Source of the DNA: Nguyenibacter vanlangensis
GTDB lineage: Bacteria; Pseudomonadota; Alphaproteobacteria; Acetobacterales; Acetobacteraceae
Direction of reading: 5' to 3'
DNA: 64,000 bases
Assembly (NCBI RefSeq): GCF_038719015.1
Contig: NZ_CP152276.1
Location: 124,001-188,000 of the forward strand
The stretch's first letter is position 1; every line of letters starts with the position of its first letter. The position numbers were made by a program, and so were the translations under genes. Below, piece after piece: positions 39,259 through 47,635 of this stretch. A model generated the notes under the pieces. It ran no database searches. It worked only from the letters and a program-made list of their open reading frames with translations, and was not told where the DNA came from.

Positions 39259-41367
39259 ATGAACATGATCCGAGGCATCCTGGCCTGTGCCGCCCTGCTG
39301 GCGGCGTGGCCCGTCCGGGCCGCCATGCCCGCGCATTTCAGTACTCCGGCCTATCTGTCGGACGTGACGGGGGCGCAGGCCCTGGCGTGGGTGCGGCAGC
39401 AGAATCGCCGCACCGACGACACGCTGGCGCGTGACCCGCGCTATCGCGCATTCCATGATGCGGTGCTGCAGGTCGAGCAGGATCGGCATCGGATTCCCGA
39501 ACCCTCCTTTATGGCCGGGAAGATTTTCAATTTCTGGCAGGACGCGGCCAATCCCCGCGGGATCTGGCGCCAGACGGACCTGGCGTCGTTTCTGGGCGGT
39601 CGTCCGGCCTGGATCACCAGGCTGGACGTCGATGCGCTGGCCCGGCAGGAGCATCGCGACTGGGTCTTCCAGGGCGCGGAATGCCTGGAACCCGGGGATT
39701 CGCCGTGCCTGGTGCGTTTGTCCGACGCGGGCGAGGATGCGGCGAGCCTGCGCGAATTCCTGCCGCTGAGCGGGCAGTTCGTGCCGGAGGGCTTCGTGCT
39801 GCCGCGATCGAAGCAGACGGCGGTCTGGGAGGATCGCGACACGCTGCTGGTCGCGCGTGACTGGGGCGCGGACCGGGGTGGGGTGACGGCGTCCGGCTAT
39901 CCGTTCGTGGTCAGGCGCCTGCGCCGGGGCCAGGCGCTGGACCAGGCGGCGGAGGTGATGCGCGGGACGCCCGGCGACGTTTCGGTGGAGCCGCTGGCGC
40001 TGGCCGACGGGCAGGGGCGCCGTATCGTGCTGATCCGCCGCGCGGTCACGTTTTTCGAGGACCGGTACGGGGTGGTGACGCCGCAGGGCGTGCGGATGCT
40101 GGACCTGCCGTCGCGCATGGACCTGCACGGGTTCGCGGGCGGGCGGCTGATCCTGTCGGTCAACCAGGACTGGACGCCGCGCGGCGGGACGCGGATCGCG
40201 GCGGGCAGCGTGGTCGCGGTCGATCCGGCGGGGCAGGCGGCGGCGCAGATCCTGTTCGTGCCGAACCCGCGCCAGGCGGTGGACGAAGTCGCGGTGACGG
40301 GCGCGGGCGTGGTGATGACGGTGCTGGATTCGGTGCGCGGCCAGGCCTGGATCTTCCGGCGAGCCGGGGGGGACGGCGGCGCCTGGCGCGGCGTCCGGCT
40401 GGCGATGCCGGACATGATGTCGATCCATATCGTCGATGCCGACCGGGAGTCGGGCCGGGCGTTCCTGTCGGTTTCGGGCTTTCTGACGCCCTCGCAACTG
40501 TGGCTGGTGGATTGCGTGGGGGGCAGTGCGCGCAAGATCATGGAATTGCCGCCGCAATTCGATGCCGCCGGTCTGGAGGTCGGGCAATCCTGGGCGGTAT
40601 CGGCGGATGGGACGCGCATTCCCTATTTCCTGGTCCACCGGCGGGGCATGAAGCCGGACGGCACGAACCCGACGCTGCTGACGGCCTATGGCGGATTCCA
40701 GGTCGCGTCGGTGCCGGACTACAACCCGGTGGTCGGGCGGCTGTGGCTGGAGCGGGGCGGGGTCTACGCGGTGGCCAATATTCGCGGCGGGGGCGAGTTC
40801 GGGCCCGCCTGGCACGAGGCCGGGCGCACCGTCCATCGCCAGCGCGTCTTCGACGATTTCGCCGCCGTGGCGCGGGACCTGATGGCGCGGGGCGTGACGA
40901 CGCCCGCGCGGCTGGCGATTCGCGGCCGGTCGAACGGCGGGCTGCTGATGGGGGTGGAGTTTACCCAGCACCCCGAATTGTGGGGCGCGGTCATTATCGG
41001 CGTGCCGCTGCTGGACATGGAACATTTCGAGACGATGGCGGCCGGCGCGTCCTGGGTCGGCGAATATGGCAGTATGGACGAGCCGGCGCAGCGGGCCTTC
41101 CTGCAGCGTATCTCGCCCCTGCGGGCGCTGCGCGCGGGGGTGCGCTATCCCGAGCCGTTCATCTTCACCTCGACCCGCGACGATCGGGTGGGGCCGGTGC
41201 ATGCGCGGCGTTTCGCCGCGAAATTGCAGGCGCTGGGGGTGCCGTTTCTCTATTACGAGGATGTCGAGGGCGGGCATTCCGGTACGGTGAATGCGCGGGA
41301 GATCGCCCATGAGCGGGCGCTGGAGGCGGTCTATCTGTCGCGGCTGATGGCGCCGGCGGGACAGTAG
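39259..41367 (+). CDS. Secreted S9A prolyl oligopeptidase
   Basis: 702-residue serine peptidase of the prolyl oligopeptidase family. A signal peptide (MIRGILACAALLAAW, cut near VRAA) predicts export, unlike the cytoplasmic PtrB at 52-54 kb. The N-terminal seven-bladed propeller is followed by the hydrolase domain with nucleophile S558 in GRSNGG, the aspartate in TSTRDDRVGP and the histidine in GGHSG. The GTG at 39256 directly before ATG 39259 is an alternative start. A small inverted repeat CTTTTAA/TTAAAAG (39188-39214) precedes it, and a strong terminator follows. Confidence 0.92.
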   Translation: MNMIRGILACAALLAAWPVRAAMPAHFSTPAYLSDVTGAQALAWVRQQNRRTDDTLARDPRYRAFHDAVLQVEQDRHRIPEPSFMAGKIFNFWQDAANPRGIWRQTDLASFLGGRPAWITRLDVDALARQEHRDWVFQGAECLEPGDSPCLVRLSDAGEDAASLREFLPLSGQFVPEGFVLPRSKQTAVWEDRDTLLVARDWGADRGGVTASGYPFVVRRLRRGQALDQAAEVMRGTPGDVSVEPLALADGQGRRIVLIRRAVTFFEDRYGVVTPQGVRMLDLPSRMDLHGFAGGRLILSVNQDWTPRGGTRIAAGSVVAVDPAGQAAAQILFVPNPRQAVDEVAVTGAGVVMTVLDSVRGQAWIFRRAGGDGGAWRGVRLAMPDMMSIHIVDADRESGRAFLSVSGFLTPSQLWLVDCVGGSARKIMELPPQFDAAGLEVGQSWAVSADGTRIPYFLVHRRGMKPDGTNPTLLTAYGGFQVASVPDYNPVVGRLWLERGGVYAVANIRGGGEFGPAWHEAGRTVHRQRVFDDFAAVARDLMARGVTTPARLAIRGRSNGGLLMGVEFTQHPELWGAVIIGVPLLDMEHFETMAAGASWVGEYGSMDEPAQRAFLQRISPLRALRAGVRYPEPFIFTSTRDDRVGPVHARRFAAKLQALGVPFLYYEDVEGGHSGTVNAREIAHERALEAVYLSRLMAPAGQ

Positions 41368-41382
41368 GGGAAATCAGGCATG

Positions 41383-41419
41383 AAAAAAGGCCGGCTCCCC
41401 TGAGGAGCCGGCCTTTTTT
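41383..41419. terminator. Bidirectional intrinsic terminator
   Basis: A perfect 16-bp stem, AAAAAAGGCCGGCTCC and its complement GGAGCCGGCCTTTTTT, encloses a 5-nt loop (41399-41403). The A-run and T-run at the two ends allow termination from both strands, serving the prolyl oligopeptidase gene (+) and rpsU (-). Confidence 0.95.
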
Positions 41420-41460
41420 CGGAACTGGGACCCCCTTCGGGGCCGCGTTCATGGAACAGG

Positions 41461-41664
41461 TCAGAACCCTTCGCGTTCCAGGCGCTTGCGCTCCATCTTG
41501 CGGGCGCGGCGGACGGCCTCGGCGGCCTCGCGCGCCTTGCGCTCGGAGGGCTTTTCGTAATGGCGGCGCAGCTTCATCTCGCGGAAGATGCCTTCACGCT
41601 GCATCTTCTTCTTGAGCGCCTTGAGAGCCTGGTCGACATTGTTGTCGCGAACGAGAACCTGCAC
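41461..41664 (-). CDS. rpsU: 30S ribosomal protein S21
   Basis: 67-residue S21 with the alphaproteobacterial sequence [20 protein letters not shown] and a basic C-terminus ([11 protein letters not shown]). The frame is open well upstream, but GTG 41664 begins the conserved protein and GGAG lies about 11 nt before it. It is transcribed opposite to def from a shared 235-bp intergenic region. Confidence 0.96.
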   Translation of the reverse strand: MQVLVRDNNVDQALKALKKKMQREGIFREMKLRRHYEKPSERKAREAAEAVRRARKMERKRLEREGF

Positions 41665-41773
41665 TTGGTCGTCAACTCCTGCTTTGTGGCCTTTCGGATC
41701 GGCCACGAAAACTGCCGTGGCGGGATGTCCGCCGGCGGCTATGGCCCGCGTGCGATTCCCGAGTGGGGCGGAC

Positions 41774-41802
41774 CTATAACATGGGGTCCGTGCGGAACAC
41801 AA
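41774..41802 (-). promoter_or_regulatory. Predicted rpsU promoter
   Basis: Read on the minus strand, TTGTGT (41797-41802) and TTATAG (41774-41779) are separated by 17 bp. This would start transcription about 100 nt before rpsU. Confidence 0.4.
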
Positions 41803-41899
41803 ATCATTCCGCCCGTTTCCTGGCGGAAACAGGCGGACTATTTTGCGGGACATGCGTGGCCTGCGCGTTATGGCCTGCACGACAGGAAAGGGTGGGATC

Positions 41900-42430
41900 G
41901 TGACCTTGCTGAAAATCGCCCGGATGGGCCATCCGGTCCTGCTGCGCCGCGCGGACCCGGTGGCGGACACGCTGAGCCCGGAGATCGGGCGGCTGATCGA
42001 CGACATGATCGAGACGATGGAGGATGCGCGCGGGGCGGGGCTGGCGGCGCCGCAGGTGCATGTGTCGCTGCGGCTGTTCGTCTATCGCGTGCCGCAGGAG
42101 CGCAGCGCGGGCGACGACGATCCGCCGCGCGGCGCCAGCGTGCTGATCAACCCTGTCCTGCGTCCCGTCGATGACGAGATGGTGCTGCGGCCGGAGGGGT
42201 GCCTGTCGATTCCCGGCCTGCGCGGCATGGTGCCGCGTCATGTGCGGGTCGCCTATTCGGGGTTGGAGCGGGACGGCACGCGGGTGGAGGGGATCGCCGG
42301 CGGCTTCATGGCGAATGTATTGCAGCATGAATATGATCATCTGGACGGGATTCTCTATCCGATGCGCATGACGGATTTGGGGCAGATGGGATTCGAAGAG
42401 GAAATCGCGCGCCACGGGGTGCGGGAATGA
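41900..42430 (+). CDS. def: Peptide deformylase
   Basis: 176-residue Fe/Zn metallohydrolase removing the N-formyl group from nascent proteins. The three signature motifs are [17 protein letters not shown] (metal ligand C101) and QHEYDHLDG (H143 and H147 ligands, E144 catalytic). GTG 41900 is chosen after AAAGGGTGGG; an ATG 57 bp upstream would add a non-conserved leader. The stop overlaps the next gene by 4 bp (ATGA at 42427). No fmt gene follows, unlike the common def-fmt pair. Confidence 0.95.
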   Translation: MTLLKIARMGHPVLLRRADPVADTLSPEIGRLIDDMIETMEDARGAGLAAPQVHVSLRLFVYRVPQERSAGDDDPPRGASVLINPVLRPVDDEMVLRPEGCLSIPGLRGMVPRHVRVAYSGLERDGTRVEGIAGGFMANVLQHEYDHLDGILYPMRMTDLGQMGFEEEIARHGVRE

Positions 42431-43044
42431 TCGCGGCGCGGCTGGCCGCCTGTGTCGCCGCCTGCGCGCCGCGCCGGCTGGAGCGCAGTGCGGCGCGGGA
42501 CGAGGTGCTGGGGCGCGTCGAGGCCCTGGCGGGCGGCGAAGGGTGGACGATGCGGACCCTGCGCGCGGCCGGCGGGCCGGATGCGGACCTGCTGTTTCCC
42601 GGCGGCCCGGCGGAGATGGTCGAGGCCTGGCTCGACCGGGCCGACCGCGCGATGATCGAGGTCGCGCACGACCTGGACGAGCCGCGGCTGAGCCGGCGGG
42701 TGCGGGCGATCATCCTGATGCGGCTGCGGACCATCACGCCCGACCGGGCCGCCATGCGCCGCGCGCTGGCGGTGCTGATGCTGCCGGGGCGCGCGGGGGC
42801 GCTGGCGCGGAGCCTGGCGCGGACCGTCGATGCGATCTGGGAGGCGGCGGGGGACCGGTCGGGCGGGCTGAGCCGCCAGACCAAGCGGATGACCCTGGCA
42901 TCGGTCTATGTCCAGACGCTGCTGTTCTGGATGGCGCGGGGGGACGACCCGGATGCCGTCGCCTCCTTTCTGGATCGGCGGCTGGAGGCCGTCGCGCGGA
43001 TCGGCCGGATCAGGCAGCGCCTGGCGGCCGGGCGTGCGGCCTGA
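42427..43044 (+). CDS. COQ9-family protein
   Basis: 205-residue helical protein of the COQ9 family, homologous to the mitochondrial lipid-binding protein needed for ubiquinone synthesis. The C-terminal half (WTMRTLRAAG, then TLASVYVQTLLFWMARGDDPDAVASFLDRRLEAVARIGR) is the conserved COQ9 domain with the amphipathic terminal helix; the TetR-like N-terminal part is present. It starts in an ATGA overlap with def, which suggests coupled expression with peptide deformylase. No other ubi gene is nearby. Confidence 0.85.
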   Translation: MIAARLAACVAACAPRRLERSAARDEVLGRVEALAGGEGWTMRTLRAAGGPDADLLFPGGPAEMVEAWLDRADRAMIEVAHDLDEPRLSRRVRAIILMRLRTITPDRAAMRRALAVLMLPGRAGALARSLARTVDAIWEAAGDRSGGLSRQTKRMTLASVYVQTLLFWMARGDDPDAVASFLDRRLEAVARIGRIRQRLAAGRAA

Positions 43045-43095
43045 GCGGCCGCCCGTGGCGGAAGCGGCGTTTTCCCGGGCCATCGCAGGGGCGCG

Positions 43096-43647
43096 ATGAC
43101 GGATCGCAAGGGGCCGCCGCGACGGCCGGCGGGAGCGGCGGGGGCCGGGAGCGGCCTGCTGTTCCTGCGCGAAGACGAGATGCGCCAGGCGCAGGAACTG
43201 ATGACCCTGGCCTGGCGCGATTTCGGCGCGGTGGTCGATCCGGTGCTGGAAGAGCTGGGGCTGGGGCGGGCGCATCACCGGATATTGCAACTGGTCGGGC
43301 GCCATCCGGGCATCGCGGTTGGCGCGCTGCAGGACCTGCTGGGAATCACGAAACAGAGCCTGGGCCGCGCGCTGGGGGAACTGCAGGCGCGGGATTATGT
43401 CGCGCAGGAGGTGGGACGGCGGGACCGCCGGCTGCGCCTGTTGTCGCTGACCGCGGCGGGGGCCGCGGTGGAGCGGCAATTGTTCGATCTGCAGCGCGAG
43501 AAGCTGGTCGGCGTGTATCGTGATGTCGGCGCCGCGTCGGTCGAGGGGTTCCGTCGTGTCATGCAGGGCCTTATGGACGACAGGACGCGGCGCGTGCTCG
43601 AAGATGTGATCGCGGCGGGCGAGCGGGCGCGCCGGGCCAGGATGTGA
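43096..43647 (+). CDS. MarR family transcriptional regulator
   Basis: 183-residue winged-helix regulator. The helix-turn-helix lies in HPGIAVGALQDLLGITKQSLGRALGELQ, and the wing in GRRDRRLRLLSLTAAG, as in MarR. A Gly/Ala/Pro-rich leader of about 25 residues precedes the dimerisation helices. It is placed between the COQ9 gene (51 bp) and a response regulator gene whose possible start abuts its stop. The three regulatory genes may be co-transcribed. Ligand and targets are unknown. Confidence 0.88.
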   Translation: MTDRKGPPRRPAGAAGAGSGLLFLREDEMRQAQELMTLAWRDFGAVVDPVLEELGLGRAHHRILQLVGRHPGIAVGALQDLLGITKQSLGRALGELQARDYVAQEVGRRDRRLRLLSLTAAGAAVERQLFDLQREKLVGVYRDVGAASVEGFRRVMQGLMDDRTRRVLEDVIAAGERARRARM

Positions 43648-43706
43648 AGGCGTCGGGTTGGGCGGCCTGGCAAGGGGCGCGGGCGACAGGGGTGTGGGCG
43701 AGGAGC

Positions 43707-44435
43707 ATGGACGGACGGGACAGCGGAACGCGGGATGGAGCGGTCGCCGGGGCGCATATCCTGGTGGTGGATGACGACCCGAGGCTGCGGCGCCTGCTGC
43801 AGCGTTACCTGACCGAGCAGGGATTCCGTATCAGCGCGGCGGCGTCGGCGGCGGAGGCGCGGCAGGTGCTGGGGTTCATGCAGCCCGACGCGATGGTGCT
43901 GGACGTGACCATGCCCGGCGAGACCGGGCTGGCGCTGACCCGCGCGCTGCGCGACGAGGGGCAGGATCTACCGATCCTGCTGCTGACGGCGCGGGGTGAG
44001 CCCGAGGACCGTATCACCGGCCTGGAAGCCGGGGCGGACGATTATCTGGGCAAGCCGTTCGAGCCGCGCGAGTTGCTGTTGCGCCTGAAGGCGCATCTGC
44101 GCCGCTTCGCGCCGCCCGCGCCGTCGGAAAATCTGCGCGTGGTGCGGCTGGGCGGCCTGGAATTCGACCCCGCGCGGGGATTGCTGCAGGGCCCCGGGGG
44201 CAGCGTGCACCTGACCGGCGGCGAGGTCGCGCTGCTGACCGTGCTGGCGCGCCGGCCCAACGAGACGCTGTCGCGCGAGGAGATCGCGCGGGTCCTGGAC
44301 ATGGAGGAAATCGGCGAACGGGCGGTGGACGTGCAGGTGACGCGGCTGCGCCGGCGGATCGAGTCCGATCCGCGCGAGCCGCGCTTTCTGCAGACGGTGC
44401 GTGGCAAGGGCTATGTGCTGAAACCGGGATTATAG
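43707..44435 (+). CDS. OmpR-family response regulator
   Basis: 242-residue two-component regulator. The receiver has the acidic pocket VVDDDPRL, phospho-acceptor D66 in LDVTMPGE, the switch threonine in LLLTARGE and the lysine in LGKPFEPREL. The C-terminal winged helix has TGGEVALLTVLARRPNETLSRE-type alpha loop and VDVQVTRLRRRIESDP recognition helix. ATG 43707 follows GAGG; a GTG at 43644 in frame would make a 21-residue longer form. A cognate sensor kinase gene follows after 18 bp. It resembles OmpR rather than PhoB. Confidence 0.93.
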   Translation: MDGRDSGTRDGAVAGAHILVVDDDPRLRRLLQRYLTEQGFRISAAASAAEARQVLGFMQPDAMVLDVTMPGETGLALTRALRDEGQDLPILLLTARGEPEDRITGLEAGADDYLGKPFEPRELLLRLKAHLRRFAPPAPSENLRVVRLGGLEFDPARGLLQGPGGSVHLTGGEVALLTVLARRPNETLSREEIARVLDMEEIGERAVDVQVTRLRRRIESDPREPRFLQTVRGKGYVLKPGL

Positions 44436-44453
44436 CGGCGCGGGGGGCGGTCG

Positions 44454-45851
44454 GTGCCGCTGTTCGGTGATCGCCGGCGGGAGCGCCGGGCCGGGCCCCC
44501 GCCCATGGCGGGGTGGCGCCGCCGCATGGACCGGCCGGTGCGCCGGGTGCTGCCGCGCTCGCTGCTGGGGCGGTCGCTGCTGATCGTGCTGATTCCGCTG
44601 CTGGTGACGCAGGGGATCTCGCTGGAGCTGTTCTACGGCAATTACCTGAAGGTCGTGTCGCGGCGCATGTCGGGCAGCATCGCGGCCGAGGTCGCGCTGA
44701 CGGTGGACCTGCTGAACCATTATCACACCGCCGGCGACCGGAGCTGGATCATGCAGCGGGTGCGCCGGCGCACGCAACTGGACATAGGGTGGCAGCCGGG
44801 ATGGCGGCTGACCCGCATCGGGTCGAGCCACGTGCTGGGGCCGATGGATGACGACCTGGCCCAGGCGCTGGCGGATTCGCTGGGGCGGCCGACCTATATC
44901 GACTGGATCGGCGACAGGCATACCGTCCATATCTATATCCAGCTTCCCGACGGGGTCCTGAGCGTCGGCGCGCCGCGCAAGCGGCTGGACGTGGCACCGA
45001 TCTGGTTCGTGGCCTGGGCGGTGGGCAGCACGCTGCTGCTGTTCATGATTGCCAGCCTGTTCATGCGCAACCAGGTGCGGGCGATCCGGCGGCTGGCGCG
45101 TGGGGCGGAATTGTTCGGCCTGGGGCGCGATACCGGGCCGATCCGGCCGGAGGGCGCGCAGGAGGTGCGCAAGGCGGCGGTGGCGTTCAACCGCATGCAG
45201 GAGCGGATCTTCCGCTTCGTGGCGCAGCGGACCGCGGTGCTGGCCGGGGTGTCGCACGATCTGCGCACGCCGCTGACGCGGCTGCGCCTGTCGCTGGCGA
45301 TGATGCCGCAGCAGGGGAGGGTCGATGCCGCCGCGCTGCGGGACGACGTGGCGGACATGATCGCCGACATCGCCGAGATGGAGCGGATGATCGAAAGCTA
45401 TCTGTCCTTCGCGCGGGGCGAGGGGGCCGAGACGCCGGTGTCGGTCGGAATCGGGCCGCTGCTGGAGGATGCCGCCGCGTCCTTTCGCCGAGCGGGGGGC
45501 GAGATCCTGTCGATTTCCGTGCCGGTGCCGGTCGAGATCATCGTGCGGCCGGATGCGATCCGCCGGGTGTTGGACAATGTGATGCAGAATGCCCGCCGCC
45601 ATGGCGGGCGCGTGGCGTTGAGCGCCGCGCCGGACGGGCGCGTGATCATGGTGTGCGTCGACGATGACGGGCCGGGGATTCCGCCGGACCGGATGGAAAG
45701 CGTCTTTCGCCCGTTCGAAAGCGGCAGCGGGGGCGGCACGGGGCTGGGCCTGACGATCGCCCGCGATATCGTGCGGGCGCATGGCGGCGACATCGCCCTG
45801 CGCGCCAGCCGGCTGGGCGGTCTGCAGGTGCGGATCGTGCTGCCGCTATAG
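44454..45851 (+). CDS. EnvZ-like sensor histidine kinase
   Basis: 465-residue inner-membrane sensor. A first helix (SLLIVLIPLLVTQGISLEL) and a second (IWFVAWAVGSTLLLFMIASLF) enclose a periplasmic domain of about 130 residues; HAMP follows, then the phospho-acceptor H268 in VSHDLRTPLTRLRL. ATPase boxes are N (VLDNVMQNARRHGG), G1 (DDDGPGIPPD) and G2 (GTGLGLTIARDI). Start is GTG 44454. The partner is the response regulator directly upstream. The signal (osmolarity, envelope stress or other) cannot be read from the sequence. Confidence 0.93.
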   Translation: MPLFGDRRRERRAGPPPMAGWRRRMDRPVRRVLPRSLLGRSLLIVLIPLLVTQGISLELFYGNYLKVVSRRMSGSIAAEVALTVDLLNHYHTAGDRSWIMQRVRRRTQLDIGWQPGWRLTRIGSSHVLGPMDDDLAQALADSLGRPTYIDWIGDRHTVHIYIQLPDGVLSVGAPRKRLDVAPIWFVAWAVGSTLLLFMIASLFMRNQVRAIRRLARGAELFGLGRDTGPIRPEGAQEVRKAAVAFNRMQERIFRFVAQRTAVLAGVSHDLRTPLTRLRLSLAMMPQQGRVDAAALRDDVADMIADIAEMERMIESYLSFARGEGAETPVSVGIGPLLEDAAASFRRAGGEILSISVPVPVEIIVRPDAIRRVLDNVMQNARRHGGRVALSAAPDGRVIMVCVDDDGPGIPPDRMESVFRPFESGSGGGTGLGLTIARDIVRAHGGDIALRASRLGGLQVRIVLPL

Positions 45852-45887
45852 GCCGGTGTCAGGACAGGCCGGCATCAGGCCGCGATA

Positions 45888-46457
45888 TCAGGGCAGCGAA
45901 TTGCCCGTGCCGCCATGGCCCGGACCGTTGTTGAAGCCCATCGGGCCGGTGCTGCCGCCGAACGTGCTGTCCAGGTTGCTCATCGGGTTGTAGCGGCCAA
46001 CATTGCCCAGGATCTGCTGCATGATATTGACGCTGGTGCCCGGAGTCGGGGTGACGGCGCCGACCATCGAGACGGGGCGCGCGTTGCTCTTGTCCAGGGT
46101 GCGCAGGGTGCGCAGCGTACCCTTGTCGTCGAAATTCAGCACCACGACCTGCTGCTGGCGGATGCTGGGGAAGCTGAGCGGCGTCTGCGCGGTCCGCATG
46201 GAGATGTAGATCCACGTATTGTCGTCGAACGTGGCGCGCGTGGTCGGCGAGCCCAGCAGGTCCATCGCGTCGGCACGCGTGCTGACGCCGGGTTTGAGCT
46301 GGGTATAGTCGTCGCGTTCGATCAGCGAGCCGCGCTGGAACGGCCGGGACGAGAAGACCGAGCAGCCGGAGAGGAGCATGCCGAGGCCGACGACGGCGCA
46401 GGGGAGAAGGCGCCTCGCCGGGCGGAGGGCCGAATTCGTGTCCGAAGGTGACCGCAT
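45888..46457 (-). CDS. bamE: Outer membrane assembly lipoprotein BamE (SmpA/OmlA)
   Basis: 189-residue lipoprotein of the BAM complex that inserts beta-barrel proteins. The N-terminus has a hydrophobic segment and lipobox LLSGC (C32). The SmpA domain shows RDDYTQLKPGVSTRADAMDLLGSP and the strand FDDNTWIYIS. The C-terminal 65 residues are a Gly/Pro/Asn-rich extension ending GGTGNSLP, typical of alphaproteobacterial members. ATG 46457 is inferred from the signal sequence; the frame is open far upstream. It is divergent from the DUF177 operon. Confidence 0.9.
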   Translation of the reverse strand: MRSPSDTNSALRPARRLLPCAVVGLGMLLSGCSVFSSRPFQRGSLIERDDYTQLKPGVSTRADAMDLLGSPTTRATFDDNTWIYISMRTAQTPLSFPSIRQQQVVVLNFDDKGTLRTLRTLDKSNARPVSMVGAVTPTPGTSVNIMQQILGNVGRYNPMSNLDSTFGGSTGPMGFNNGPGHGGTGNSLP

Positions 46458-46614
46458 GGCCTGAAGGGCGTCCTGATCCAGGGTAAACTCATCTGTCGGG
46501 TGCCCGATTGGGGTGGCGAAGTCAATTCTCCATCGCCATAGATGGGTGAATATCCCGCGTGCCGGCCGGACCGGAGAGCGGGCGGTGTATAGCGTATAAA
46601 GGAGCTGGCTGTTC

Positions 46615-47187
46615 ATGGAGGCGGAATTTTCCCGCAAGGTCGCGGTGGGGCGGATCGCCGCGTCGGGCATGGACCTGACGATCGAGGCGGACGCGCGCGA
46701 ATGCGCCGCCCTGGCCGCGCGTTTCGGCCTGCCGGCGGTGCGCGCGCTGTCCTGCCGCTATCGCCTGACGCCGGGACGGCGGGGCGAGGTCTATGCCGAA
46801 GGCTGGCTGGCCGCGACGGTCGACCAGGTGTGCGTGGTGACGACGGATCGGTTTGCCAACGGGGTGGCCGAGACGTTTGCCGCGCGCTTCGTCCCGGCCG
46901 AGCGGTTTCGCGAGGATGAGGATCTGGACCCCGAGGCGGTGGACGAGATCCCTTATGCGCGGGACATGATCGACCTGGGCGCGCTGGCGGCCGAGGAATT
47001 GTCGCTGGCGCTGGATCCCTATCCGCGCAAGCCGGGCAGCGTGCTGCCCGAAGGTGTCGGCCAGGTGGATGTTCCGCCCGCGAATCCCGGAGACGGGGAT
47101 ACGTCCAGGGACGCGTCGGGGGAGATGTCGGGGGAAAAGCAGTCGCCCTTCGCCGCCCTGGCGGCGCTGAAGAAGGCGCCCAACTGA
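46615..47187 (+). CDS. DUF177 (YceD) family protein
   Basis: 190-residue acidic protein of the YceD/DUF177 family, linked with 23S rRNA metabolism in bacteria and nearly always encoded before rpmF. Family features are SCRYRLTPGRRGEVYAEGWL and the end DLGALAAEELSLALDPYPRKPG. The cysteine pair usual in CxxC DUF177 members is not complete here. Start ATG 46615 follows AAAGGAG. It opens the rpmF-plsX-fabH-ihfA-merR run. Confidence 0.88.
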   Translation: MEAEFSRKVAVGRIAASGMDLTIEADARECAALAARFGLPAVRALSCRYRLTPGRRGEVYAEGWLAATVDQVCVVTTDRFANGVAETFAARFVPAERFREDEDLDPEAVDEIPYARDMIDLGALAAEELSLALDPYPRKPGSVLPEGVGQVDVPPANPGDGDTSRDASGEMSGEKQSPFAALAALKKAPN

Positions 47188-47219
47188 CCGTGCGGCGGGG
47201 TGCGTGGCCGGAGAGATGC

Positions 47220-47247
47220 TTGCGGAATGTCGTGCGGTCTGCTAGAG
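47220..47247 (+). promoter_or_regulatory. Predicted internal promoter before rpmF
   Basis: TTGCGG (47220-47225) and CTAGAG (47242-47247) with a 16-bp spacer. The layout is the same as that before tRNA-Pro (TTGCGG, 16 bp, CTACAC), suggesting a shared promoter style for translation genes. Confidence 0.45.
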
Positions 47248-47331
47248 GCGCCCCCTCATTGTCGATAACTGACCGGGACCCGTGTGATGACGGAGCCCGG
47301 TTAAGATCCCAGATCGGAGGGGCCCGGGCCC

Positions 47332-47535
47332 ATGGCTGTACCCAAGAGAAAAACCTCGCCGTCCCGTCGCGGCATGCGTCGCAGCCACGAGGCGCTGCGC
47401 GTGCAGGCCCACGCCGAGTGCGCGAATTGCGGTGAACTGAAGCGGCCGCACCATGTTTGCAGCCATTGTGGCCATTATGACGGCCGCGAGGTCGTTGCCG
47501 CCGGCAAGGCGCTGAAGACCGCCGTCCGGGCCTGA
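47332..47535 (+). CDS. rpmF: 50S ribosomal protein L32
   Basis: 67-residue L32. [19 protein letters not shown] is the conserved opening. A zinc ribbon is formed by CANC and CSHC, so this is the zinc-binding (C+) form. A 144-bp gap with a possible promoter separates it from the DUF177 gene; plsX follows after 100 bp. Confidence 0.97.
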   Translation: MAVPKRKTSPSRRGMRRSHEALRVQAHAECANCGELKRPHHVCSHCGHYDGREVVAAGKALKTAVRA

Positions 47536-47635
47536 GCCGGCGGCGCATGGCCGGCCGGTCGCCGGCCGCCCCGCCCCGCGGGACGCCGTCCCGTGGCGGT
47601 TTGTGGTTTTGGTGTTCTCCCGGCAGAAGGCAGGC

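Noticed and set aside
43707..45851. PhoB/PhoR pair serving the pst operon
   Set aside because: The kinase has an OmpR/EnvZ-like layout with a large periplasmic domain and the pair is 12 kb from pst; nothing ties them together.
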